A DNA stretch of 64,000 nt from assembly GCF_026213295.1 (NCBI RefSeq), contig NC_079413.1, forward strand, positions 20,529,709 to 20,593,708, written 5' to 3'. The stretch is from Gadus chalcogrammus (taxonomy: Eukaryota > Chordata > Actinopteri > Gadiformes > Gadidae). The position numbers and the translations under genes are program-made. Under the pieces are notes generated by a model. It was not told the origin of the DNA and made no database searches. It saw only the letters and a program-made list of their open reading frames with translations. Positions 49,766 to 62,026 of the stretch are shown here, piece by piece (the first letter of the stretch is position 1; each line of letters starts with the position of its first letter).

Positions 49766-51550
49766 TTAGGCCTTTAAGTTCCCAAAGGAACATAGGCCAT
49801 CGACAAAACCCCTCCATCCTCTCCTGTCTTGGGCCCTCCGCTCCAGTTGAGGCCAGGACAGCCCTTCTTTCTTCATTTCCTGTTCTGTGGTTCTTCTCCA
49901 GGTGGTTCTCAGTCTGCCTCTCTTCCTCTTGCCCTGTGGGTTCCAGGTTAGGGCTTGCTTTGTGATTGACTTCTGTCTTCTAAGTGTGTGGCCTATCCAC
50001 TTCCATTTCCTCCTCCGGATTTGGGTTTCTATTGTTTCTTGTTTGGTGAGTTCCCACAGGTTGGCGTTTGAGATGGTGTTGGGCCAGTAGATTCCCAGGA
50101 GGCGTCTGAGGCACCGGTTGGTGAAAGTCTGCAGCTTATTGAGTATGTTAGTGGTGGTCTTCCAGGTTTCAGAGCCATATAGAAGGGTGGACTTGACGTT
50201 TGAGTTGAAGATTTGTAGTTTGGTCTTGAGTGACAGGTTTTTCATCTTCCAGACATTGTTGAGCATGTTGAATGTTGCCCTTGCCTTTCCAATTCTGGCT
50301 CGGACGTCCTCCTCTGTACCAACATCCACAGAAATGATAGTCCCCAGGTATGTGAAGCTGGCTACTTCCTCTAGTTGGTTTTGGTTCATGGTTATGGGAG
50401 TGTTGTTGTTGCTGTTAATTCTCATTACTTTGGTTTTTGATGAGTTAGTTTTGAGCCCGAGCAGAGCAGCGATATCCTCTAGCTTGCCTGATTTTTCCTG
50501 TGTGTGAGCCAGTAGTGCCAGGTCATCAGCAAAATCCAGATCTTCTAGCTGCTCTGTCAGGCTCCACTGTATGCCAGTTCGGCTATTGCAGGTTACTTGT
50601 ATCATGATCCAGTCTACGCAGAGGAGGAAGAGAAGTGGAGAGAGCAAGCACCCTTGCCGCACACCAGTCAGGACCTCAAAAGGCTCAGATATGCATCCTT
50701 CATGGAGGACTTGGCATCGCATCCCTTGGTAGGTGCTCCTAATGATGTTGGTTATTTTTGCCCAGATGGTTTTCAGTAGGTGGTAGAGCATGTTGGTAGA
50801 GGTTTCGATGTCGGCTTTCAAGGCTTCTGCTGGAATACCGTCGGGTCCCTCTGCTTTCCCTCCTCTCAATGTCTTAATGGCTTTTTTGATTTCTGGCTTG
50901 GTGGGGGGATTGCAGTTTATCTTCACCAAGTTTGGTGATGGTGGGATTTCTGCTGTCAGATGTGGGGCCTGCCTATTGAGCAGTGCTCTAAAGTGTTCAG
51001 TCCATCTCTTCACTTGGTCTTCCTTGGTTGTGAGGAGTACACCCTGTGCATTTTTAATGTGTGCCTGTGTGTGTCTGAATCTGCCTGTGAGCTTTTTAGT
51101 GGTTAGGTATAGGTCCTTCAGGTTGTTCTTTCCTGCTGCTTCTTCTGCCTGTTGTGCTAGATCCTCAATGTATTTCTTCTTGTCTCTCCTTACACTTTTC
51201 TTCACTTCCTTGTTTGCTGCTGCATAGTCTCTCTGTGCTGCCATCTTGGTTGCTCTGGTTTTGCTTCTGTTTAATGCCTCCTTTTTCCCCCTCCTCTCGC
51301 TCACTTTTCTGGTGGTGTCTGTGGAAAGCCAGGGTTTGTTGTCAGTCTTTCGTCTCCCTACTACTTCCTCACATGTGTCTTTCCACATGTTTTTCAGACC
51401 TTTCCATATCTCATCCACTTCCCTGGGGGTTTCTATTTCTATTTCCAGTGCTTGATACCGGTTGTGCAGTGCGATTTTGTAGAGTTCTGTTGTACCTATA
51501 GACTGAAATTGTTGTATGTTAAATTTGACCATTCCTTCTCTGTGTTTCAT
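49766..51550 (-). pseudogene. LINE reverse transcriptase with internal deletion
   Basis: A 594-residue frame contains GGKAEGPDGIPAEAL, GVRQGCLLSPLLFLL and the catalytic DFADDLALLA, then TLLYGSETWK and a C-terminal RKWKWIGHTLRR..GKRKRGRLRTTWRR segment. Between HLLKTIWA and KITNIIRSTYQGM the RT blocks with the first catalytic Asp are missing, so it cannot be active. Confidence 0.82.
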
Positions 51551-51561
51551 GGCTTTTAATT

Positions 51562-52515
51562 TCAGCTGAATCTTTGCTGTGAGGAGGTGATGGTCAGATG
51601 GTCAGACCCTGCGTCTGCTGCTCTTCTGGCTCTAACGTCCAGCAGTGAGTGCCTAAACTTCTGGCTGATGCAGATGTGGTCAATTTGATTTTCTGTGATG
51701 TGGTCAGCAGACACCCATGTTATTTTATGGAGGTTCTTGTGTTGGAACACTGACCCACCGATGACCAAGTTGTTGTCTGCACAGGCTTCTGCAAATCTCT
51801 CTCCATTCTCATTCATGGTGCCTGGTCCTTCTTTTCCCATTATTAGCTCGTAGCCGTTGTTTCCACCTATCTTTGCATTCATGTCTCCCATCAAGATCAT
51901 GATGTCCTTTTCTTTCCTGGACTGTAGAATGTGATGTAGTTGGTTGTAAAATTGGTCCTTGGTTTCATCATCAGTGTCGTTGGTGGGGGCGTAACATTGT
52001 ACCACTTGGAGGTTTATTTTCTTGTGTGTGGTTTGGAATTTGGCTATAATGATCCTTGAATTGATGGGTTCCCAGCTGATCAGGGCCCTCTGTGCTTCTT
52101 TGGACAACATGAATGCTACTCCCTGAGTGTGTGGTGCAGAGTCATCTGGATGTCCAGAGTAGAGGATGGTCTCTCCACTCGCCAGCTTGACCTGCCCTGA
52201 CTGGAGCCACCTGGTTTCTCCCAGACCAAGGAGAGATATTTTATATCTCCTCATTTCCTCCGCTATCATAGCTGCCTTTCCCCCAGTGTACATGGTCCTC
52301 ACGTTCCATGTTGCTATGTTTGTGGGTCGCCTTGAGGTCAGAAGCAGTTTCGGACGTGCTGTCTCCTTTCGGTTTTCCAGGCACGTCGTCATCATCTCTT
52401 TAGCTTGAGGTGCTGTAGAGGCTTCTTTCCCAAGGGGTAAGGATTTCTTGGGTTTCGTCGATGTTTTGGTAGCTATTCTGTTTTTACGGGGTGGGATCGC
52501 TGGCCCCACGCCCAA
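51562..52515 (-). pseudogene. LINE APE-type endonuclease frame
   Basis: IATWNVRTMYTGGKAAMIAE, LGLGETRWLQSG, DMNAKIGG and SDHLTITS are the conserved blocks of AP-like endonucleases (catalytic N, E, D-N and D-H residues visible). It resembles the RTE-derived craniofacial development protein 2 type. It ends out of frame with the RT part. Confidence 0.8.
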
Positions 52516-52734
52516 CCCCCATCTAAGGGGGAGTGTTTTGGAGTTGACTTGTTAGTCCTCTTCCCTCGCCTATTGTTTTCCAGGTAATAGATTACAGTCT
52601 CATACCACGTGAGGCCAGACAGGCTTTAGGTCGTGTACAAGCTGTCTCGGCACGTCAAGCCCAACCAACTCCTGCTACTGTGTAATGAAAGCTGCCCGCG
52701 GCCAGCAAACCCTACCAGCAGCGCGAGACAGCAT

Positions 52735-52947
52735 GTGTATGCATGTGTGTGTGTCTATATGTGTGTGTGTGTGTCTGTGTGTCTATATATGTGTGTGTGT
52801 ATGTGTGTGTGTGTGTGTGTGTGTGTCTATGTGTGTGTGTGTGTCTATATATGTGTGTGTGTGTATGTGTGTGTATCTATATGTGTGTGTGTGTGTATCT
52901 GTGTGTGTGTATGTGTGTCTATGTGTGTGTGTGTGTGTCTATATATA

Positions 52948-52988
<41 letters not shown>

Positions 52989-53085
52989 CTGTATGTGTGT
53001 GTGTGTGTGTGTGTGTGTCTATACGTGTGTGTGTGTGTGTCTATATGTGTGTGTGTGTGTCTATACGTGTGTGTGTGTCTCTATG
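52735..53085. repeat. (TG)n-rich tract, right of LINE insertion
   Basis: TG runs interrupted by TCTATA, leading into the C-rich acceptor of the exon at 53102. Confidence 0.92.
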
Positions 53086-53304
53086 CCCCCCCCCCTCCCA
53101 GGCCAGGAGGAGCAGCTGATCCCCTACAGCCTGGTGCAGCCGGTGCAGGCGGGGGCGCGGCGGCCGGTTCTCTTCTCCCCCTCGCCGCTCTCCAGGGGGC
53201 TCATAGAGCAGCTGCTGCAGCCCGCCATGTCCCAGCTGCAGTTCAACACCTGCCCTCCAGGTGAGCTACAGACACACGCACGCACGCACACACATACGCA
53301 CACA

Positions 53305-53353
<49 letters not shown>

Positions 53354-54283
53354 CAATACACCGACAAATAGATACACACACACCCACACACACACCCACA
53401 CATAATGTCATCTCTCAGTGTTATCTGTCAAGCACTTTTGAAGCTGTAGATTGCGAGATATTGCAACCAACAACAGAAACTATCCATATTTGGTACATTG
53501 AGAGCTCATTGTTATTCATTCCTTAATAGTTTTTAATAGCTTTTCAAATGAATAAAAAATGTCCAACGGTTCCTCTCAAGCTTCTCAAACAGGGATTCAT
53601 GGATGCCGCCGTATACACTCCTTTCCATTATGTGCTGCAGAACCCATCCCGGCCACCGAGAGGTGCCAGAAACACGTGTTTATGCTGAACCCCTCGATTC
53701 CAGACGACTCTCTGGGCATCAGGCTGCAGTCCATACAAGACATCGTCAGCCAGGTGAACCAGCGCCGGGAACTGTACTTCATAGTTAAATTACCTCCAGG
53801 GTACCTGTACTTCAAAGTTAAAGTAGCTCCACTTCCAGGATATCTGTACTTCAAAGTTAAAGTACCTCCAGGGTACTGGTCCTCCAATCTTAAAGTACCT
53901 CCACTTCCAGGGCATCTGTACTTCAGAGTAAAAGTTCCTCCAGAGTACAAGTTCTTTAAAAAAAATCTTTTACATGTACTTCAAAGTAAAGGTATCTCCA
54001 GGGTATCTGTCTTAACCCTTATAAGGTGTTCGGGTCTGTGGGACCCGTTTTCAGTTTTTAGCTTTATAAAAGTGATACAAATAATTATTTTTTTGAACTA
54101 AGATTCATTGGCTTTGGCTCATTTTCTGTGAGGAACATGAATCAGAAAACATTTTCAATGACCCCCCCCTGTATACCACCCCATCACATTTATATTACAC
54201 AGAGGGTGTTCGGGTCCAGTGGACCCGGAGCTAGTTTAAGTGTGGAAATCATAGGTTCTGTGCACCCTGATTTTCCCTTCTTC

Positions 54284-54355
<72 letters not shown>

Positions 54356-55895
54356 TGGCTATGTGTTGACTCACAAGAATCAATTAGCCTATGTACGAGA
54401 CTACTCTCAACGGTATGACAATCGCAGAGATGACCGCGACCACCGCAAAGATCACCTCGACGTTGATGCGCAGGTGGTTCGTGGAAATGTGGGTCCTCCT
54501 GGAAGGTTGGTTTCTGTGCCTCATAGCAAAAGTGAAGAAGACAATAAATGTAATTATTGTTGGCAATTGGGCCATTGGAAAATTGATTGTCCAGCTTTGC
54601 TTGCACGCAGAAAGAGTAGGTTTACAGAAATGAATAGGGAAGTCAAGGACGTCGGCTGTGTGGCTTCGATTCCTGCTGCGCATTTGGATGATGAACCTAA
54701 AGGAACAACCATGTCTAACTATGCTCCTTTCATTACAGAGGGGTTTGTGTCAATTATGGGAGATGATCGTATAGTGCCAGTAAAAATACTGCGTGACACA
54801 GGATCATCTGAGAGTTTTATATGTCAATCGTCTTTGCCTTTCTCCTCTTTATCGGACACTGGGAGCTGTGTTCTGATTCGGGGAATTGGCCTTCATCCGT
54901 TTCCAGTGCCATTGCACAAAATTAAGTTACATTCTGGATTTGTGAATGGCGAAGTGATTATCGCTGTACGTCCGACTCTGCCTGTAGATGATGTTGACCT
55001 GATTATTGGAAATAATTTGGGGGGGGATTGCGTATGGCCTGAGAAGTCATGTCATTTTCCGGTGGTGGAATCAGTAACTGCAGCATCAGCAGAGCCGGAC
55101 AAATGTCTTCTGGATTTCCCAGAGATGTTCTCTGCCTGCGCTGTGACGCGAGCGATGGCTCGTGCGCAGACAGAGAAGTCGTTTGATGTGTCCAAGACTG
55201 GTGCAGGTAAAGTGTTTGTCCCAGAGTTACCACCATTGGCCGTGAGAGTTGACAGTGAGATAATTGGCGCACAGAAGAATGGTCCAAGTCTTGAGAAGTA
55301 TTTTGCATTGGCCACTGATCAAGCCGAGCATGGGTATTCGATCAAGGATGGATTATTGGTGCGCAGGTGGTCACCTCAGGAAGACACGGGTGGGGCAGAT
55401 CAGGTGTTGCAGGTGGTGATGCCTGTAGAGTACCGTGATGTAGGGTTGAAAACTGCGCACGGGGACGCGTCTGGACTTTTTGGGGTGAGAAAGACCTACG
55501 ATCGTGTGTTGCAGCATTTCTATTGGCCACGTATTAAAAGAGATGTAGCGGGGTACGTTAAAGCTGGTTATACTTGTCAACTGGCAGGTAAACCAAATGT
55601 GTCCATTAAACCTGCGCCGCTACAACCCACTCTGGGCTCGCCATTTGGGGCGAAATACTCTGGTCCGTTCACTGTCCTGCGTAAAATCTCGAAGAGTAAC
55701 TATGCAGTGTCTACTCCTGAGCACAGGAAGAGAAAACAACACTGTCATGTCGATCTACTAGAACCGTATTATTCCTCGCCATTGCAGGTGGTGGGGGAGA
55801 TAACTGCGGCTAGTCCTGTGGCGCTCGCTTTTGGGGTGGGCGTGCCTGATGTTTCGCAGGTGGCAGCTGCGGATGGGGTGAAGATCGGGTGGTGA
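54356..55895 (+). pseudogene. Ty3/gypsy gag-pol with RT, RNase H and integrase core deleted
   Basis: One open frame contains, in order, a CCHC zinc knuckle (CNYCWQLGHWKIDCP), an aspartic protease active site (ILRDTGSSESF), an integrase zinc-binding segment (LQHFYWPRIKRD, with one of its two Cys changed in KAGYTCQLAG), and a C-terminal SNYAVSTPEHRKRKQHCHVD segment. RT, RNase H and the integrase catalytic core are missing, with the joins in frame. This copy cannot move by itself. Confidence 0.82.
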
Positions 55896-56524
55896 GAATG
55901 GCCGGTGTTGGTGATGGGTTGTAGGCCTAGCAGTTGTGCCCGCACGGTTAAATGGGTGAATGTGCCCAATAGGGTGTATGAGTCTTCCATTGTGAATTCA
56001 TTATTTGGTTAGAATTTACTCATTGTGTTTTGGTGTTTTGGGATCGTTGGGCAGATACAGAGTCCCGTTAATATGGGCCTCTGTCCTTTAGGGGGGAGTG
56101 ATGTCACGCCCAGCTTTGCCGTGCTGGATGTGCCTCTCTGCCTGCCTTGCTTGGCGTGTCATGGTTGTCCGTGTTCCGTGTCCGTGTTCTTTCTATCGCC
56201 ACTAGGGGGAGCTGTCTCTGTTGGTCGTGCCGGGCTGATGGCTGGGCTGATTGAGCTGGAGATAAAAGACGCCTTTCCCGTCGGCTCGGTCTCTCTCACT
56301 ACTGCTATGGCCTGACGGGGAAGGGCTGGCTGCATCTTCGCTCCTCATCTTTACCTCACTTTGCTTTATATTACATCTACTGATATGCACTACACTTTTG
56401 GTTTGACTTCCCCTTACTGATAAGGTTTTGGCATTAGCACTTTAAATAAATAATTGTTCCATCTTTACAACCAGCGTGGCTCCCTTTGTTATGTCAGCTC
56501 TACTCGAGCCAAGTGGTCCTGACA
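54356..56524 (+). mobile_element. Ty3/gypsy LTR retrotransposon fragment, 5'-truncated
   Basis: The gag-pol remnant is followed by a purine-rich tract (TTTAGGGGGGAG) and one LTR at 56102-56524 (TGTCACGCC...CCTGACA, inverted TGTCA/TGACA ends, AATAAA near 56443). No 5' LTR is present; the left side abuts a (TG)n tract. It lies inside piggyBac copy 3. Confidence 0.85.
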
Positions 56525-56731
56525 TAATGGGTAAAGCAGGTGAATGGGCCCTTGGTGTGAGCACCCACAGTGTGCACCGGCACCCACTGTTCCCGCACAA
56601 GGTTGCAACATTGTAGCACCCAACACTATCAAGCTTGGGCACCTGACACTATAAAAAAGCTCTGTCAGCGTGGTTCCATACCACAACTGATCAAGATGGC
56701 AAAGCGATTCTCTGTTCAGACTGCCTTATAG

Positions 56732-57460
56732 TTGATATTTGAAGAGACAGAGGGTTTTGATGGTGATGCAGAGGAAATAGTTTTGGAAAGTGAGGATAAC
56801 ATTTCAGAGTCTGACACCGAGTTTGAAGAGGAGGATGAGCATCAGCCAGCTCCGAAACGTAAAAGAGCCTCAGGACTAGCCCTTCAGCAGCCAGGACAAG
56901 CCTGCGAGCAGCAAGCCCCAGGGCCATCCCGTGAGCAGGCAGGACCAGCCCGCAAGCAGCCAGCCCCAGAACCATCCCGTGAGCAGCCAGGACCAGCCCG
57001 CGAGCAGCCAACCCCAGGACCAACCCGCGAGCAGCCAGCCCCAGGAACAACCCGCAAGCAGCCAGCCCCAGGACCAACCCACGAGCAGCCAGCCCCAGGA
57101 ACAACCCGCAAGCAGCCAGCCCCAGGACCAACCCGCAAGCAGCCAGCCCCAGGACCAACCCGCAAGCAGCCAGCCCCAGGACCAACCCGCAAGCAGCCAG
57201 CCCCAGGAACAACCCGCAAGCAGCCAGCCAGCCCCAGGACCAACCCGCAAGCAGCCAGCCCCAGAACCAACCCGCAAGCAGCCAGCCCCAGGAACAACCC
57301 GCAAGCAGCCAGATGTAGGACCAGCCCGTCAACCAAAAAGAAACGCTGTGAAGTGTGTGGACCCATGATGGACAGAAAAATACAATATACATGCAACCAG
57401 TGCAAAAAATACATATGCAATACACACACAGTGAGACTCTGCCCCTCATGTGTGGTATAG
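56732..57460 (+). pseudogene. piggyBac-derived repeat protein, copy 3, early stop
   Basis: The ATG at about 56696 is followed by an in-frame TAG near 56729 (QTAL stop LIFEE). Downstream the frame is open through an expanded PGPTRKQPA array and, after a 7-bp duplication, runs on into the Cys-rich end CEVCGPMMDRKIQYTCNQCK..CNTHTVRLCPSC. It therefore shows the N- and C-terminal parts joined in one frame, apart from the stop. Confidence 0.7.
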
Positions 57461-58781
57461 TCTGATATACGTGTAATGGCCGTGTTCAAAGGCTTTAATG
57501 TGTTGTTCAGACAGATGCTATTGAGTATGTTTCAATTTCTAATGATGTTGATTATTTCCCAGTTATGCCTGTTTTATGAGGCATTTCCTTATTTTGTTGC
57601 ATTTTAATACAAAAAGAAACAAAAACGAGTGGCACCTCTATTCATAAATGTGATTTAACAAAGGTAAAGGGAACACATTTAACATATGTGTTGTTTATGT
57701 TACTTGCAATTGGGTTGAAGTAACCATCTGGTGAGTATTTAACACCTCCTGTGTTACAAAAACACGAACACCCTTTGAGGGTTAAGGGTACACTTTTCTT
57801 CTGGTTTCCACATCAGGATAAGATAAGATGTACCAGACAAATAACAGGAAAGGGATTTCTTGATCTTTATTTCTTTACCCCCCTTTCCCCCTTTTGTCCC
57901 ATCTCTCTTCTCTCAGGATAAGCACTGTCTGCTGGAGCTCAGCCTGGCCAATGTGCAGGGCCTGCTGAAGCAGGGAGTGTACCCAATCGTCATCCACATC
58001 CAGCCCAAGAACAAGAAGTACGGGAGACTGAAGTATGCATCGCTGCCTCAGTCCCCTAACGCCAACCCTGACTCTAACTCTGACCCTAAACAAATCAGAA
58101 CACAATGTCATCGTTAATGAGACAAACTTAACTGTTCAGACATTCTGTGCAAGTCAGACGATTTGAGGTTGAAAAGGTGAAAGTTTAGTGTAGCGTTTAG
58201 GATCTTAGAATTGTTTGGTTTTTACCACAATGTCTGCAGTCGACCTATTGCCAACTTTGAGCAAGATGTTTCCACCTTACCTGCTGTGAGTACCTTTTGA
58301 TGACAGCATCTGCTCAAGGCTGTAACATAACTTAACATAACTCGCTTCAGCTAAACAGGTTATTAGAGCTCATTATCACAACGCTACTGAACTGGAATTA
58401 GCCTAAAAAACAATCTTACAGGGTATTTACTCTAAACCAATCTTTTGCGGACAGATTGTATTGGTTAGGGATGTTTGAGTGAAGCCAGGAGAGACGGTTA
58501 AGATTGATTGATCACACCGATTGGTTTTGTCTTCCGACCCATCTTAACCAATCTTCACCTGGCACTCCTACAGGAAGTGGTTTCCCCAGTGCGGAGAGGA
58601 GAAGTTGATTGAGGATCTGTGTCGGAGGGAGGAACTGCAGCTGGAGACTCTTCCACTGTTCCACCACACGCTGGAGCCCAGCCGCTGGAGCAGCACGGAC
58701 GACCTGCTGTCTGCCATCCGCAGTGCCATCGACAGCCAACAGAGGGCGGTAGCCTGCGTGGAATTTGAGAGACTGCAGTAA

Positions 58782-60040
58782 CGGCAGCCGGCCGCCATAC
58801 GCAGTGCCATCCAGGACCAGCAGAGGGCGGTGGCGCGGGTGGAAGTACCGTCCTTAGCCAGTAGAGGGCACTGGGATTGGTGGAATTGGACAGACTTCAG
58901 TAACTGCAAGTCAGGTTATTGACCAGTAGGCAACACATGCATCTCGCCCACAAAAAAGGAAATGTGGCATTTCATAGGTTTTAAACCACTGCAGTCTTTT
59001 TTAATCAAACGACTGCAAAACCTTTGTTTGTAGATAGATTATCGGATGTGTTATTGTCCTATTGCGGTTGCTATATATGTAAATTCATTCATTTAAATTA
59101 ATAGGGCTATTGGCACAACAGTACCAATACTTGGTACTGTTGTGTTCTGGTGCTGACAGCGGCTGGCACAGTCCACCAGAACAGACGTTCTCACAGAGCC
59201 TTTCACTCACTCAGCGTGGCAGCGTCTTTAGAGGGCCATGTGGGTAGATTACCAGGCTGTATACCTCAAAGATTCACTCGGGTGTTATTCTCATCCAATC
59301 CAGAACCGGCCAAGGAAATAACTCTTCAGATCTGTATTTTTTTAATCTGTTGACCAGGTTAAAGTTCAAATAGTTTCACTTTGTGTTTGTACAAATGCAC
59401 AACATTAAAACTTTGTTTTTTCTATTTTATTGTCCGTTGCCTTTCTTGACAGATGTGTAGGGGCCTCATTGTATGTGATTAACGGACATTAGCTGATTTC
59501 AGTTTCTGAATACCTTTTTTACAGCAACCAATTAAAGTGTAGTTGAGAAAAGGGTCACAGAATCCAAATTACAACCAATAAACCAACCTCTCTTCTCTCA
59601 ACTATAGAAATCTGACCAAACGACCAACCTCAGAGGGTTTGTGGTGCAGCAGTTTATTGGGATCGAGCACAGCTGGGATGGATTATGCTAGTGTACAGTT
59701 CTTTACACCGTTTGGGGTCCTGACAGATTCAGGTGGTTGACTTAGGGCCTATAAAAGGCCAATGCTGATTTTATGTTTTAACGTAGCATTTAGTGTTAGG
59801 GTTACTCTTTCCTCTTATTGCATGACATGCTACCTAAATGTTTTACATAGCATGGGTCCTGTGGTCATAACACAGTATGCATTGCATGTGTTGAATACAA
59901 GTTACAACCATTATTATGAATTCAAATTATTCTAAGACATTATAAATCAAATAACAATGAGCATGCATAGATGTATGTATCTTAAAGATAATATTTCAAC
60001 ATGAGTATGAAAATGTCATTTACCTTTCAACGAATTGTAG
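58782..60040. other. card10 copy B 3' flank up to the tnrc6b promoter region
   Basis: Matches 4531-5660, with an extra segment of about 125 bp at 59588-59712 not present there. AATAAA lies near 59578. No gene seen. Confidence 0.65.
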
Positions 60041-60049
60041 GAAGCGCTA

Positions 60050-60529
60050 TGCATGACGTCATGTCAGTGGCGGCCTCCCCCCCTCGGCTTTCTCCCTCCC
60101 CTACCCCCTCCAAGCCCTTCTTTAATAGGTCCATGTCCAGCCTCACCCCCTCCCAGCCTCACTTCCTCTTCCCCCACCGCCTCCCTCCCCTCTCCTCCCT
60201 CCCCCTCCCCCCTCGCATCAACAACTCGCTGAGACGAGAAGCAAAATGGCCGCCAGTAAGCTAGCCGAGCACACAGCGCCTGACAGTCATCGGGAGGTTC
60301 TGCACGGCGTTCTGTTTACAGTCTGAGGAGCGGGAACTCGCAGCGAAGGACTTCTACGAATTCGCATTTCCTTTTTCACGAACCAACGTTTCGCCTTTCC
60401 ACGATGTCGTTTATTATTCAATTCAACCGCGAAGAGCTAGCTCGCCGCGCTAGCTAGACCTGCTAGCGCTTTACGATCTGCACGAATTTTCTGCACCGAA
60501 GCACTTTATGTTTAACGTGATTCCTGAGG
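60050..60529 (+). promoter_or_regulatory. tnrc6b: Probable tnrc6b promoter and non-coding first exon
   Basis: A CT-rich then CpG-rich segment (GAAGCAAAATGGCCGCCAGT at about 60238; CGCG and TTTCGCC further on) precedes a strong donor, CCTGAG|GTGAGT, at 60529/60530. This fits a CpG-island promoter with an untranslated first exon. The exact start site cannot be read from sequence alone. Confidence 0.5.
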
Positions 60530-62026
60530 TGAGTGTGCATCTTGTTCGACGTTCAACGCGTCGCCTTCGTGTTTCGCCCGACCGCGAATTCGTATCTGCG
60601 TCAACTTTTCCAAACGCATTTGTTTTTTATCTTTTCTGTTTCGCTGCGCGGTCGCAGATGCGCTGCGCGAGCAGACAGACGTCACTAAAGTTCTTGGTTT
60701 TATTTGACCGTGGCGGCGGACTTCGGGGTTTTATTTCGTGATTGTCGTCTGATTTCGCCCTGGTAGCCAAATAACACGGTTTGGATCCCGCCTAGGGCTC
60801 TTGGGGTGGCTATGTCCGTGGGGGGGTCTACGGTAGCATTAGCCTGGGTTCTCCTCGGTACCTAACGGTCCCGGGGTGTAGGGGACACATACCATCAACC
60901 AAAACATGGCGTCAATGATGATACCCGTCCGATGTTCATTATTCAAAGCTAATTCCACCACAACGTGGTGGAATAAGTGGTCATATCTCTGATCGTAGGG
61001 CCAGAGGGCTGTAGTCCCAGCCTCCTGGAGGTGTCTACAGCAGGCTGTAGTCCCAGCAGCCTGGAGGTGTCTACTCGAGTCTTGGTGTTTACCTGTGGTG
61101 CTCAAGCACAGGTTCAATGGACGTGGAGAATGGGGGCATGTTTACGTCTGTTGAACCGAGTGATGCGCCCCCCTGTAGTCGGAGACCGTTAGCTGAGCAT
61201 CTCGTCCAATACAGTAGGATCTCATACTAGTTCTACGGGCTGTTTACCTAGGACCTCCGCATCAGGGCTGGAACTCATACCAGTGGTAAAGGCTGTGTTC
61301 CTTCTTAAAGGAATTGTCGTTTGAAAAATGTCACGCAGTGATCAAGCCAAGAAGAAATCTTTGTTATGTTTGTAACTGTTGATTGTAAGTGTAGACTAGA
61401 AGCTCCCTCGTCGTCGTCGACGGTTGAGGCTGGCCTTCATGTTCAGGGCTTTCAACACAGGATAACCTGTTTTTACGTACAGTCACACAATGAAAATGCA
61501 CTTTTCCCGTTGCTCTTGTGTTGCTTGTTTGTTTTTTGTTGTTCCCTTCGCCTTCCAGAGTCTCGGTTGTAATTGTGATCACAGCCTGATGAATAATGTA
61601 AAGGTAGTACTTTTGGCAAACCCCTACTGACTAACATTACAGTTCGACCGGCAGCTGGCAGCGTTGTGGTGTAACTGATTTCATTTCCTTGGGAGGGTTG
61701 TCTCGGTATGCAAGGCAGCGTTTCCCAACCGTAGAGTCGCCTGGTTGCGTATAGGGTCGCTGGAAGATTTCTGACTTTTGAAATATTTGACTGTCATGGT
61801 GGATATTTAATTAAAAAACCTGGATGAGTTAAGGTACATTATTTAAATTAAGATGACAGAAGATTTCATAGCTAAAAGCAAACTGCTACTAAACTGCTTC
61901 CGTGATACGTTGTTGATGTGTGTGGAAGCGTGTATATCTGCTTTCGATCATGGGCCAAAGGTGCTGTACCCCTTGATGTACAGTATACCACATGACTTAC
62001 CTCCACCTTGTGTTTTACCCCCACAG
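60530..62026 (+). other. tnrc6b first intron (inferred)
   Basis: No coding exon recognised. A short tandem duplication (TAGTCCCAGC..TGGAGGTGTCTAC) lies at 61010-61073. Confidence 0.45.

Larger units (their letters stand above)
49764..52728 (-). mobile_element. Non-LTR retrotransposon (RTE-like LINE), defective
   Basis: Inserted on the minus strand into the copy B intron microsatellite; copy A lacks it. It carries an APE-type endonuclease frame and a partial RT frame, offset from each other. The 5' region (about 52560-52728) is non-coding. Both sides carry GTGT-rich DNA ending GCATGT (about 49758 and 52745), a possible target duplication. The clade is judged from endonuclease and C-terminal motifs and is not certain. 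Confidence 0.8.
54016..57781 (+). mobile_element. Non-autonomous piggyBac derivative, copy 3, with nested gypsy fragment
   Basis: TTAA flanks it at 54012-54015 and 57782-57785. Copy A of card10 has the undisturbed target (GTATCTGTCTTAAGGGTACA) at 3431-3450, so insertion followed the card10 duplication. Ends match copies 1 and 2. A Ty3/gypsy fragment replaces DNA next to the (TG)n tract. Confidence 0.9.
48071..58781 (+). pseudogene. card10: card10 C-terminal half, copy B (partial tandem duplicate)
   Basis: Exons 48071-48275, 49049-49118, 49326-49419, 53102-53260, 53641-53753, 57917-58032 and 58574-58781 mirror copy A, with TAA at 58779-58781. It begins with the SH3 exon (APSFLGADSFYVRVNLDMDP); no earlier exons precede it. 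The first exon has lost the codons for AMPNYN, and joining 48275 to 49049 shifts the frame. Reading into the minisatellite to a later donor at 48374 would restore it. A LINE (about 49764-52728) and a piggyBac/gypsy nest (54016-57781) occupy introns. It is probably non-functional, or contributes an alternative 3' end. Confidence 0.78.

Noticed and set aside
50118..51501. Plus-strand hydrophobic frames (129, 145 and 115 residues)
   Set aside because: Shadows of the minus-strand LINE reverse transcriptase and linker.
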